Part shown: in pieces, positions 48,289-56,643 of the stretch
Position numbering within the stretch: the first letter of the stretch is position 1
Layout: the number at the start of each line of letters is the position of its first letter
NCBI RefSeq assembly: GCF_014083865.1
Contig: NZ_JACEFA010000007.1
Location: 53,596 to 117,595, forward strand
DNA: 64,000 bases
From: Paraliobacillus salinarum
GTDB taxonomy: Bacteria > Bacillota > Bacilli > Bacillales > Amphibacillaceae
Direction: 5' to 3'
Made by a program: the position numbers and the translations under genes
Notes under the pieces: generated by a model
The model's input: only the letters and a program-made list of their open reading frames with translations
Databases searched by the model: none
Told to the model about the DNA's origin: nothing

Positions 48289-49338
48289 ATGCATGTTCAA
48301 GAAAAAGAACAAACTGTAGCCGGACAAAGCTGGAAAGTGTATACGTTGGAAAATGACCATGGAATGTCAGTCAGCTTTCTGAACTATGGTGGAATTATTA
48401 CAAATATAACAGTGCCAGATCGTAATGGAAAATTAGAAAATGTTGTTTTAAGTCTTGCAAACTATGAAGATTATCTAGATAACCCTAACTTTTTTGGTGC
48501 GCTAGTTGGTAGAGTAGCTGGTCGTATCGAAGGATCCTCCTTTTCAATTAATGATAAGAAGCATCTGCTTCCTGCCAATGAAGGAGATCATCATTTGCAC
48601 GGTGGATCAACTGGTTTTCATCAAATTTTGTGGGAAACAACATCTTTTGAAACAGATACCCAAGTGGGTGTTCACTTCACTCATACTTTTCCTGATGGAG
48701 ATGGTGGATATCCAGGAGAATTGGACGTTTCAATCATGTATACGTTGACTAATGAAAATAATTTTGAAATTACTTATCAGGCTACATCAGATCAAGATAC
48801 GATTTTAACAACAACGAACCATTCTTATTTTAATTTAAGTGGTGACCTAAAAAGAGATATTTTACAACACGACGTACAAATAAACGCGAGTCAATTCATC
48901 GAGTTAGACCATGAATTAATTCCAACAGGTGAACTTTTATCCGTTGATGATACTGTATTTGATTTTCGTAAAGCACATCCTATTATTGATGGAGTCCACT
49001 CTATTGATCAACAAAATTTAGTAGCTTCTAACGGATTTGATCATTACTTTATTTTTGATCATAGTAATCAGCCAAATGTTACCGTAACAGACGGTGAAAG
49101 CGGAAGAAAATTAGAAGTACTAACCGATCAACCAGGAATGGTCATGTATACTGCTAATGGTTTAGATGACTCTATTCAGTTAAAAGAACGTAACTCGACA
49201 AAATATTTAGGTGTATGCCTAGAAACACAAGGATCGCCTGGATCTTTAAAGCATGAAGGTTTTCCTAGTATATATTTAGGAAAAGATGAAACATATCACA
49301 AGACAACAACATTTGCTTTTCGCACCTTAAATGATTAA
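48289..49338 (+). CDS. galM: Aldose 1-epimerase (mutarotase)
   Basis: This enzyme interconverts alpha and beta anomers of galactose, feeding alpha-galactose to GalK. Motifs are FLNYGGIITNITVPDR, FGALVGRVAGRI, LHGGSTGFHQILWE (His), TTNHSYFNLSG (His) and the catalytic Glu region CLETQGSPGS near the C-terminus. AGGAGG lies 8 bp upstream of ATG. It is last in the gal operon, 22 bp after galT. Confidence 0.96.
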   Translation: MHVQEKEQTVAGQSWKVYTLENDHGMSVSFLNYGGIITNITVPDRNGKLENVVLSLANYEDYLDNPNFFGALVGRVAGRIEGSSFSINDKKHLLPANEGDHHLHGGSTGFHQILWETTSFETDTQVGVHFTHTFPDGDGGYPGELDVSIMYTLTNENNFEITYQATSDQDTILTTTNHSYFNLSGDLKRDILQHDVQINASQFIELDHELIPTGELLSVDDTVFDFRKAHPIIDGVHSIDQQNLVASNGFDHYFIFDHSNQPNVTVTDGESGRKLEVLTDQPGMVMYTANGLDDSIQLKERNSTKYLGVCLETQGSPGSLKHEGFPSIYLGKDETYHKTTTFAFRTLND

Positions 49339-49353
49339 ATCAAATGAAATGAC

Positions 49354-49392
49354 AAAAAAGTCATGCAGCGTTATACGCACTGCATGACTTTT
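49354..49392. terminator. Bidirectional terminator between galM and the ROK gene
   Basis: AAAAGTCATGCAG (49356-49368) and CTGCATGACTTTT (49380-49392) have an 11-base loop, and lie between convergent genes. Confidence 0.93.
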
Positions 49393-50595
49393 CTATATCG
49401 TTACTTCTCCGTTTCGCTCAAACAACTCAGCCAACAATAACGCTACTGCACCTAAAGCTGTCGCTTGTTCACCTAAGTCTGAAAACGCTACTTCCGTTTG
49501 CTTTGCTTTTAGTGTAAGTGCACTTTTGCTAATTGTTTTTAAAATCTTGTCTGAAATATATGTGCGTGCACCTGTTACTCCACCACTAATAATAATCTTT
49601 GATGGGTTCATGATATGAATCAGATTTGTTAATCCTATTCCAATATACTCTCCCGTTTCCTCTAATAGCTTCACTGCATAACTATCTCCTGCTTCAGCAG
49701 CTTGAAAAATACTTTCTCCAGTGATGGATGAAATTTGTTTAAGCACAGATTGTGGCGCTTGATATAATTGTTGAACAGCTCGTTCTGCTATTGCAGGTCC
49801 TGAAATGATCGTCTGGAGACACCCTTTGTTTCCACATGAACATGTTCTTCCATTAATATCTACAGTCATATGGCCGATTTCACCAGCAATACTACTATCT
49901 CCATGATATAGTTTACCGTTAACTGTGATGCCGGCACCTACACCATTACCAATGTTGACTGCTACCATACTCTCTGAATCTCTGCCTTGACCAAACCAAA
50001 CCTCGCCTAAAGCAAGTGCACGGGCATCATTTTCTACTATTACCATTAAATTAAATTTGTCTTCTAATGTTTTTTTTATCGGAACATCCCTTAGATCTAA
50101 GTTAGGAGCGTAAAGCGATGTGCCTGTTTCCACATCCACTACACCATGCATCGCTATACCTATGCCTATAATTTTGTCCTTATTTTGATTATAATTTTGT
50201 AGCACTGTTTCGATTCCAGTTTCTAATATACCTAAAAAAGAAGCTTCTGTTACTTTTTCGCTAATTGGTAAGCTATAACGCTCGATAACTTTACCAGATA
50301 AGTCAGTTAGTATCGTCTCAACTTCTGTTGGGCCTGCGTCCACACCAACAACATAAAAGCCTTGATAATCAATAACTAGCATGGTTGGTTTTCTTCCACC
50401 CCGTGATATTCCAAGTGTACTTTCCTTTACAATGCCTTGCTCAATTAATTCTTTAACTATACTTCCTACTGTAGGTGGGGTTAGGTTGGTTTCTTTTGCA
50501 ATTTGAGCACGAGAAATCGGCCCACTATTTAATATTTTATTTAAAATAATTGATTTATTTAATGATTTCATCCATCTAAAGCTACCGGTTTGCAT
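49393..50595 (-). CDS. ROK family transcriptional regulator (NagC/XylR type)
   Basis: This sugar-responsive repressor has an N-terminal winged helix (about residues 12-70, SLNKSIILNKILNSGPISRA, TNLTPPTVGSIVKELIEQGI) and a ROK kinase-like domain. That domain carries VVGVDAGPTEVETILTDL, VENDARALALGE and VNIGNGVGAGITVNGKLYHG. The zinc-binding set GEIGHMTVDINGRTCSCGNKGCLQ is intact. Convergence with galKETM and a shared 15-bp near-palindrome upstream of both units suggest it represses the gal operon; this is inference. GGAGG lies 8 bp upstream of ATG. Confidence 0.93.
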   Translation of the reverse strand: MQTGSFRWMKSLNKSIILNKILNSGPISRAQIAKETNLTPPTVGSIVKELIEQGIVKESTLGISRGGRKPTMLVIDYQGFYVVGVDAGPTEVETILTDLSGKVIERYSLPISEKVTEASFLGILETGIETVLQNYNQNKDKIIGIGIAMHGVVDVETGTSLYAPNLDLRDVPIKKTLEDKFNLMVIVENDARALALGEVWFGQGRDSESMVAVNIGNGVGAGITVNGKLYHGDSSIAGEIGHMTVDINGRTCSCGNKGCLQTIISGPAIAERAVQQLYQAPQSVLKQISSITGESIFQAAEAGDSYAVKLLEETGEYIGIGLTNLIHIMNPSKIIISGGVTGARTYISDKILKTISKSALTLKAKQTEVAFSDLGEQATALGAVALLLAELFERNGEVTI

Positions 50596-50647
50596 ATTGT
50601 AATCCTCCGAGTACTAAACTATCTAATTAGAGTTATCGTATCATATT

Positions 50648-50662
50648 AATTAATTTAATTAA
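50648..50662 (-). promoter_or_regulatory. Second copy of the candidate ROK operator
   Basis: AATTAATTTAATTAA, identical to 44550-44564, lies 53-67 bp upstream of the ROK gene start. This is a position suited to autoregulation. Confidence 0.4.
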
Positions 50663-50724
50663 AGAAGGACTTAATCCCAAAAAAAACCAATTCAGTATGA
50701 CGATATGCATTAAAAGAATCAGTA

Positions 50725-51708
50725 TTAGTATGCTCCCCGAATATGTTGTGCTACTTGATTCTTATAGAACATTTCAATTTCCTCTAGCTCTTCATTTGTA
50801 AAACCTGTGATAGAAACCGCCCCTAAGTTATCTTCTACTTGTTCTACATTTTTAAACCCTGGAATAACAGTTGAAACACCCTCTTGTTGTAAGATCCATT
50901 TCAACGCAGCACGAGTCATATTGCCTCTTCCATTCGCTACCCACTTCAACTGATTACTTAACTCAACACCTTTAGAAAACGGAATTCCGCCAAAGGTTTC
51001 TCCAACATTAAATGATTCGCCATTTTTGTTAAAAGAGCGGTGATCACTAGCTTCAAATGTATGATCGGTAGAAAATTTTCCAGTTAAAAGCCCACTTGCA
51101 AGAGGGACTCTAGCTAATATCCCTACTCCCTTTTCTTTTGCCCTTGGAAATAGTAGATCCAAGGGCTTTTGACGAAGCATGTTGAAAATAACTTGTAAGG
51201 TGCTAACATTATCATTCTCTAAACATAACAGCCCTTCTTCTACTGTTTCCACGCTTACACCATAATAGCGTATTTTTCCTTCTTGTTTTAATTTGTCTAA
51301 TACTTCAAAGACACGACCATCTTTTAATATTTCTATTGGCGGACAATGTATTTGGTATAAATCTAATTGATCTCGATTTAACCTCTTTAATGTCCCTTCT
51401 AAATAAGTACGCACCGAACTTTCTGTGTACGTTTCTGGATCATGAATATCACCGGCACGGCAAAACTTAGATGCTACATGTATCTCTGATTCTTTTCCTT
51501 TGGTTGCTTTCGCTATCAATGCTTCACTATGTCCATCTCCATAGACATCTGCCGTATCAAAAAAATTAACTCCTTTGTCCATCGCACGCTCAAGTGCTCG
51601 AAGTGATTCTTTATCATTTGTTTTTCCCCACGAACCTCCGATAGCCCATGTACCAAAGCTTAATTCACTTATTTTAAGATCTGTATTGCCCAATTGACGA
51701 TAATGCAT
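50725..51708 (-). CDS. Aldo/keto reductase
   Basis: This NADPH-dependent oxidoreductase of the AKR superfamily (about 327 residues) begins MHYRQLGNTDLKISELSFGTWAIGG. It carries the catalytic Asp-Tyr-Lys-His set in FFDTADVYGDGHSE (D, Y), ASKF (K) and LYQIHCPP (H). The C-terminal IPGFKNVEQVEDNLGA binds the NADPH phosphate. The substrate is unknown; the sequence is of the YajO/IolS-like class. AAGGAGG lies 9 bp upstream of ATG. Confidence 0.92.
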   Translation of the reverse strand: MHYRQLGNTDLKISELSFGTWAIGGSWGKTNDKESLRALERAMDKGVNFFDTADVYGDGHSEALIAKATKGKESEIHVASKFCRAGDIHDPETYTESSVRTYLEGTLKRLNRDQLDLYQIHCPPIEILKDGRVFEVLDKLKQEGKIRYYGVSVETVEEGLLCLENDNVSTLQVIFNMLRQKPLDLLFPRAKEKGVGILARVPLASGLLTGKFSTDHTFEASDHRSFNKNGESFNVGETFGGIPFSKGVELSNQLKWVANGRGNMTRAALKWILQQEGVSTVIPGFKNVEQVEDNLGAVSITGFTNEELEEIEMFYKNQVAQHIRGAY

Positions 51709-52153
51709 TCATATAGCCCTCCTTTTTGTATTCGCTTTCATATATAGTTTACAATAGACATCATATCGTTGAAAGTCCTTTGCATCAAACCAGCTTCAAG
51801 TTTACGACTATAACAAATTTCTTTTTGCTAAATGAAATGAAGAGACTGGGACAATACTAAATAAAGATTAGCAGAAAAAAGATGATAATAACCTGTTTAA
51901 GGATCATAATCCATTTTGTTTTTGAGCGAATAAATTAGCTGTAGAAATATACGATACTCCTGCAGGAACAGCGCGAGCTGAAGATCCACTCATTAAAGCG
52001 TTTTTTGCTTTAATGAGTTAGCTGAAGCCGTGCCTGCGGAAAGAGAGTATATTTCCACAGCGGTGTTTGTTCTTCTTAACTAAAATAAAAGTTCGTAATT
52101 TTTACCAAAAAAAATGTTATTATGTCCCAGTATTTAATTCCTATCAAAATATA
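51709..52153. other. 445-bp intergenic region containing element copy B
   Basis: Apart from the palindromic element at 51931-52070, the region shows ACTGGGACA (51845-51853) and its inverted copy TGTCCCAGT (52123-52131), which bracket the element. No protein gene is seen. Confidence 0.5.
51931..52070 (-). repeat. Palindromic intergenic element, copy B
   Basis: This is a 140-bp inverted copy of the element at 31611-31750, with about 4 substitutions and no length change. Terminal inverted repeats are GCTGTAGAAATA (51938-51949) and TATTTCCACAGC (52050-52061). It lies downstream of adenine deaminase and upstream of an aldo/keto reductase gene, both leftward. Confidence 0.92.
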
Positions 52154-53938
52154 TTAATTATTTTTCACAACATCAATAAAAGAAAAAGTTGTGACATCAA
52201 CTAGCCCTCGGTTAGAAATTCTCACTTCAGGAATGACAGGTAAAGCAATAAGCGAGAATGTCATAAATGGTGCGTGAATCGGACAACCAAGTGCATTCCA
52301 ACCTTTCTCTAATTCTTTCACCTGTGTTACCACTTGTTCCGCACTTGCATCTGACATTAAGCCTGCAATTGGCATTGGAACTTGAGCAAGTACTTTACCA
52401 TCTTCCACTACAACCATTCCTCCACCTAAATCAATTAATACATTAGCAGCAAAGGCCATGTCAGCTTCACTAACACCCATAACTAATAAATTATGACTAT
52501 CATGCGCAACTGTTGATGCCACTGCGCCACGTTTTAATTGAAAACCATGCACAAAAGCAACAGAAATGTCTCCTGATTGGTGATGTCTATCTATACAAGC
52601 TAATTTAATGACATCTTGTGTAAGATCCGGAAGTACAAATTGATTTTCTACACGCAATTTCGTTTCCATTTTCTCTGTTCTTGCACTATTCTCGATGACT
52701 TTTATCGTATTAACGACTACTTGCTCAGCAGGCATATTCACTTTTACATTAAAGTCAGCTGGTACTAGTTTGTTTTTGACATGAACGGATTGCTTCATGT
52801 GAGCTGGATACGTATAGTTTGGTAAATTAGCTACTACTTGTTTCTTCGCTACAACTACTTCACCATCGACAATCACATCACTAGGTTCCATTTTTTCCAG
52901 ACTATCTAATATCATGATATCTGCACATTTACTAGGCGTAATACTACCAAAATCAGCAGCCATATTAAAATATCTTGCTACATTTAAAGTCGCCATTTTA
53001 ATTGCTGTAACAGGATCTACGCCTTCTTCTATTGCACGTCTAACCACATGATTAATATGTCCTTTTTCTACTAATGTTTGTGGATAAACATCATCTGTAA
53101 CAAGTAGTAAATAATCTGTTGCAACACGATCTTCTGTTACAATTTTGATTACTTCTTTTACATCCTGCCATGCGGAGCCTTCACGTATCATGACATACAT
53201 CCCTAAACGCAATTTCTCAAGTGCTTGTTCACGATTTACTGTCTCATGACAAGAGGTAACACCTGATGCGATGTATGCTTGTAGCATTTCGTTACTACCG
53301 TCAGGAAAATGACCTGTTATTGTCTTATCAGCCAGCATGGTTTCCTGAATCTCACCTAGCATTTTTGGCTCTCCTGTTATCACCCCTGGAAAATTCATTA
53401 CCTCTCCAAGGCCGACGACATTATCCCAGGTCAAGCCTTCCTTAATATCTAATACTTCTAATGTCGCCCCTGCATCTTCTAATCCATCAGTTGCTGGTAC
53501 ACATGATGGAAACGTCGTAAACACTTGCATTGGTAATTGTTGACCTTCTTTATGCATTTGTTTTACACCTTCAACACCAAACACATTAGCAATTTCATGC
53601 GGATCCATAAAAATACTAGTTGTCCCCTTTGTTAAAGCAATGCGAGCAAATTCAGTTACAGTGAGCATCGTGCTTTCTACATGCATGTGCCCATCCATTA
53701 ACCCTGGTGCAATATATTTTCCTGTTGCATCGATGACAGTTGTTGCAGCTCCAATCGTATGATCTGCCTTTCCTACATAAGCAATGCGTCCTTTAGAGAT
53801 AGCGACATCGATGTTTGGTAGTAATTCTTCTGTGATCACATTGACAAGTGTGCCATTCTGAATGACTAGCTCTGCTTTCTCTTCTCCCAATGCTACTTTT
53901 GCTAAATGATAATTGACTTGATGTAATGAATATTTCAT
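52154..53938 (-). CDS. ade: Adenine deaminase
   Basis: This enzyme deaminates adenine to hypoxanthine for purine salvage. It is an amidohydrolase of the AdeC family, 594 residues. It has metal-binding GLMDGHMHVESTM, IFMDPHEIANVFG, and the conserved VTDDVYPQTLVEKGHINHVV region. The C-terminal domain is typical (IDRHHQSGDISVAFV, GAVASTVAHDSHNLLVMG). ATG 53938 is preferred (GAAGGGG 8 bp upstream) over an upstream in-frame start at 53971 that would lie inside the riboswitch terminator. It is controlled by the purine riboswitch upstream. Confidence 0.96.
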   Translation of the reverse strand: MKYSLHQVNYHLAKVALGEEKAELVIQNGTLVNVITEELLPNIDVAISKGRIAYVGKADHTIGAATTVIDATGKYIAPGLMDGHMHVESTMLTVTEFARIALTKGTTSIFMDPHEIANVFGVEGVKQMHKEGQQLPMQVFTTFPSCVPATDGLEDAGATLEVLDIKEGLTWDNVVGLGEVMNFPGVITGEPKMLGEIQETMLADKTITGHFPDGSNEMLQAYIASGVTSCHETVNREQALEKLRLGMYVMIREGSAWQDVKEVIKIVTEDRVATDYLLLVTDDVYPQTLVEKGHINHVVRRAIEEGVDPVTAIKMATLNVARYFNMAADFGSITPSKCADIMILDSLEKMEPSDVIVDGEVVVAKKQVVANLPNYTYPAHMKQSVHVKNKLVPADFNVKVNMPAEQVVVNTIKVIENSARTEKMETKLRVENQFVLPDLTQDVIKLACIDRHHQSGDISVAFVHGFQLKRGAVASTVAHDSHNLLVMGVSEADMAFAANVLIDLGGGMVVVEDGKVLAQVPMPIAGLMSDASAEQVVTQVKELEKGWNALGCPIHAPFMTFSLIALPVIPEVRISNRGLVDVTTFSFIDVVKNN

Positions 53939-53971
53939 GTTCAAAACCCCTTCTTTTTTTAAAAAGTACAC

Positions 53972-54135
53972 AAAAAACCCAAGGTGCGCATTGTCCTTGG
54001 GTGATTACATGAAGGGGTGACGATAGAATAATAGCCTATAGGCATACTTATACTGTCATTTTTCCCGACATGTAGTCCAGTGATTTACGGTCACCCGGTA
54101 GAAACGCTTAAGCCAATTCTTAAGCTTATACATGT
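53972..54135 (-). ncRNA. Purine riboswitch (guanine type) with terminator
   Basis: The aptamer at 54068-54135 has P1 ACATGTA/TACATGT, P2 GCTTAAG/CTTAAGC, the conserved J2/3 GTTTCTAC, L3 CCGTAAA and P3 CCGGGTGA/TCACTGG. The base that sets specificity (in GGACTACATG, where adenine sensors have GATTA) is C, indicating guanine or hypoxanthine recognition. The terminator ACCCAAGG/CCTTGGGT (53978-54003) is followed by TTTTTTG. Guanine or hypoxanthine abundance should lower adenine deaminase synthesis. Confidence 0.95.
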
Positions 54136-54196
54136 AACTTTTATTTTATTATATTTATCCTTTTTACCATAGCTTTTTCAAAAGGTCAATTGCTTT

Positions 54197-55057
54197 CTAT
54201 TGGAAAAAGCGCGCGTTTAAATAGTGATAGACACCTTCTTCGTCACAATTGAAATCAGTTACTTCATCTGCTAAGCTTTTAATCTCTGGCACTGCATTTT
54301 GCATCGCAACAGATTGCCCTGCAAGTTGAAACATAGATATATCATTGTGGCTATCGCCCATTACCAAAATGTCACTCGCATCAATCTTTACATGATGTAA
54401 AATCGCCAGAATCCCTGTCGCTTTATTTACATTTGCGACCATGACTTCAACATTATGATCTGAAGATGAAGACGTGGTAAATGGAGTAGATTGCTTTAGC
54501 TCTTCTAACACTTGCTTCCATTGATAAATATGTTCTTCTTGTTTACTGAAGCAATAGAATTTGGAATATCTTTGTTCAGGCAAGACCTCTTTCCAATCAA
54601 TTTCTCCTTCCATCACTTCCTTACGCTCAAGCCATTCGTTAATTCCAACGCGTTCTGGCTTTGGATCCTTTACTTCTTCGGCTAAAATATTAAAATCTTC
54701 TTTAAGAGCCAATCGCATTCCTGCCGACGGAAAAAGCTCATAATATACTTGGTGTTCGCGTGCTTTCTCAATGATTTGCTTGGTTAATTCAAATGGTAAA
54801 CTATGTTCCTCGATTTTTTCATCGGAAAGATAGGTTGTCATCCCATTTGAACTGATCACTCCATCCACTTCTAATCCTTCAGATAGAAACGAGGAAACCT
54901 CCCCTTTTGATCTTCCTGTTGCAATAAAAACAAGTATTCCTTCTCCTCGCAACTGGGCAATGATTTGTTTTGTCTTCTCACTTATTTGATTATAGTTATC
55001 TAGTATTGTTCCATCCATATCAAGAAAAATAGCTTTTGGTCCTGTTTGTCTCATCAT
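54197..55057 (-). CDS. HAD-superfamily sugar-phosphate phosphatase, Cof type
   Basis: This HAD IIB hydrolase (286 residues) probably dephosphorylates sugar phosphates or FMN-like compounds in the cytoplasm. Motifs are I AIFLDMDGTILD (nucleophile Asp), II VFIATGRS, III the Lys in NVNKATGI and IV VMGDSHNDISMF. A large alpha/beta cap sits between motifs II and III. GGGAGAG lies upstream of two tandem ATG codons. It is a single gene. The substrate cannot be predicted. Confidence 0.92.
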   Translation of the reverse strand: MMRQTGPKAIFLDMDGTILDNYNQISEKTKQIIAQLRGEGILVFIATGRSKGEVSSFLSEGLEVDGVISSNGMTTYLSDEKIEEHSLPFELTKQIIEKAREHQVYYELFPSAGMRLALKEDFNILAEEVKDPKPERVGINEWLERKEVMEGEIDWKEVLPEQRYSKFYCFSKQEEHIYQWKQVLEELKQSTPFTTSSSSDHNVEVMVANVNKATGILAILHHVKIDASDILVMGDSHNDISMFQLAGQSVAMQNAVPEIKSLADEVTDFNCDEEGVYHYLNARFFQ

Positions 55058-55174
55058 TATGCTCTCCCTTTTCCAATCACCGTTACGACTAGTATAGCAT
55101 GTCTATTTATTTTTAGTTACGTTTAAGATAGTGGCATCTTCTTATACAAATAATCTCATGTTACAGTTCTTACT

Positions 55175-55642
55175 TTATCGAATAATTGGGCGTTTTTTAT
55201 TTGATTTCAAATCCTCAATAACCTTTAATTGACTAGGAAACAAGTTCTCAGGTAAGTTATCTATTGAAAAAAATGCTGCATCTAAGGATTCTTCGTTTTC
55301 CTTTATCAGATCCCCTGTAAATGTATGACAAGTAAACCAATGTTGTACAAGAGCCACTTGATCTCCGTTGACTAACGTTTTTTGATTATTTTCACCTGAA
55401 TAGATGCTAAATAAAGTCAATTCACCCAACTGCAATCCCGTCTCTTCAAAGACTTCTCTTCTTGCTGTATCTTCTACTGACTCACCTAACTCCATATAGC
55501 CACCAGGAAATCCCCATGTCTGATTGTCAGAACGCAAATGTAATAAAATTCGATCATATGTATCAAAAACAATTGCGCCACAGACGACCATTATTAGAGG
55601 GTTATGACCGACCATATTACGAACATAGCTAATATAATCCAT
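55175..55642 (-). CDS. NUDIX hydrolase
   Basis: This enzyme hydrolyses a nucleoside diphosphate linked to another moiety. The Nudix box is complete: GGYMELGESVEDTARREVFEE followed by TGL, with the REVFEE metal-binding glutamates. It is 155 residues with the usual strands before and after the box (GAIVFDTYDRILLHLRS, LVQHWFTCHTF). GGGAG lies 7 bp before ATG. Substrate unknown. Confidence 0.93.
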   Translation of the reverse strand: MDYISYVRNMVGHNPLIMVVCGAIVFDTYDRILLHLRSDNQTWGFPGGYMELGESVEDTARREVFEETGLQLGELTLFSIYSGENNQKTLVNGDQVALVQHWFTCHTFTGDLIKENEESLDAAFFSIDNLPENLFPSQLKVIEDLKSNKKRPIIR

Positions 55643-55675
55643 ATTGATACTCCCTTGTATGTTTTACATTTATTA

Positions 55676-55710
55676 TACTAGAAAATGACGCCCATCAGAG
55701 CGCCATTTCT
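55676..55710 (-). terminator. Terminator of the second aldo/keto reductase gene
   Basis: AAATGGCGC and GCGTCATTT (one G-T pair, 8-base loop) are followed by a T-rich stretch leftward. Confidence 0.8.
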
Positions 55711-55711
55711 C

Positions 55712-56551
55712 TTATGCTTTATTCATTTCATCTGGATCTGGACCTACACGTTCATCCTTATTGAGTGCGTTGATTGCATCCATATCTTCTTGCGATAATT
55801 CAAAATCAAATATGTCAGCATTAGAAACGATGCGCTCTTCCTTGACTGATTTTGGAATAGTAATCACATCACTTTGTAAATCCCATCTCAAAATAACTTG
55901 AGCAGCAGACTTACCATGCTTATCTGCAATTTCTGTAATCGTAGGGTCATCTAATAGTTTCCCTTGTTTTAAAGGAGACCAAGCTTCCATTTGAATGTTA
56001 TGTTTTTTACAATAGTTACGCAAAGGCTCTTGTGATAAATGCGGATGCAATTCCACTTGGTTTACCATGGGAACAATCTCTGCATCTTTTATCAACTCAT
56101 CTAAATGATGTTCTTTAAAATTACTAACTCCAATTGCTTTAATTTTTCCGTCTTTATATAATTTCTCCATTGCTTTCCATGTTTCTTTGAATTTACCTTG
56201 TGCTGGAACTGGCCAATGGATCAAAAATAAGTCTAGATAGTCAAGGTCAAGTCGTTTTCGCGTATCTTCAAATGCTTGTAGTGTTGATTCATATCCTTGA
56301 TCACTATTCCACAGCTTTGAAGTAATAAATAGTTCATCACGAGAAACACCGGATTCTTTAATTGCTTTTCCAACTCCCGCTTCATTTTCGTAAAAAGCAG
56401 CTGTATCAATGCTTCTGTAACCATGTTTGATCGCTGTTTTAACAGAATGAATCACTTCATTTCCATCTTCTACTTTATACACACCTAGTCCAAACCACGG
56501 CATTTTCACACCATTATGAAGTGTAACGGTATCTTGTAAATGTGTTGGCAT
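55712..56551 (-). CDS. Aldo/keto reductase (YvgN / 2,5-diketogluconate reductase-like)
   Basis: This NADPH-dependent reductase (279 residues) has the prokaryotic AKR5-type signatures MPWFGLGVYKVEDGNEV, GYRSIDTAAFYENEAGVG (Asp and Tyr of the tetrad), FITSKLWNSDQGYE (Lys) and YLDLFLIHWPVP (His). IGVSNFKEHHLDEL and the C-terminal IPKSVKEERIVSNADIFDF complete it. Homologues reduce methylglyoxal and other aldehydes, so detoxification is a likely role. GGGAGG lies 8 bp upstream of ATG. It is a different subclass from the AKR at 50725-51708. Confidence 0.93.
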   Translation of the reverse strand: MPTHLQDTVTLHNGVKMPWFGLGVYKVEDGNEVIHSVKTAIKHGYRSIDTAAFYENEAGVGKAIKESGVSRDELFITSKLWNSDQGYESTLQAFEDTRKRLDLDYLDLFLIHWPVPAQGKFKETWKAMEKLYKDGKIKAIGVSNFKEHHLDELIKDAEIVPMVNQVELHPHLSQEPLRNYCKKHNIQMEAWSPLKQGKLLDDPTITEIADKHGKSAAQVILRWDLQSDVITIPKSVKEERIVSNADIFDFELSQEDMDAINALNKDERVGPDPDEMNKA

Positions 56552-56643
56552 TTGTATTTCCTCCCTTTTCTAAACTAGTTTTATTTTCGCATAGATTGAC
56601 CCATCTTTAAACTAACTTGCTTCACTAAAAAACAAAAGCAAAC

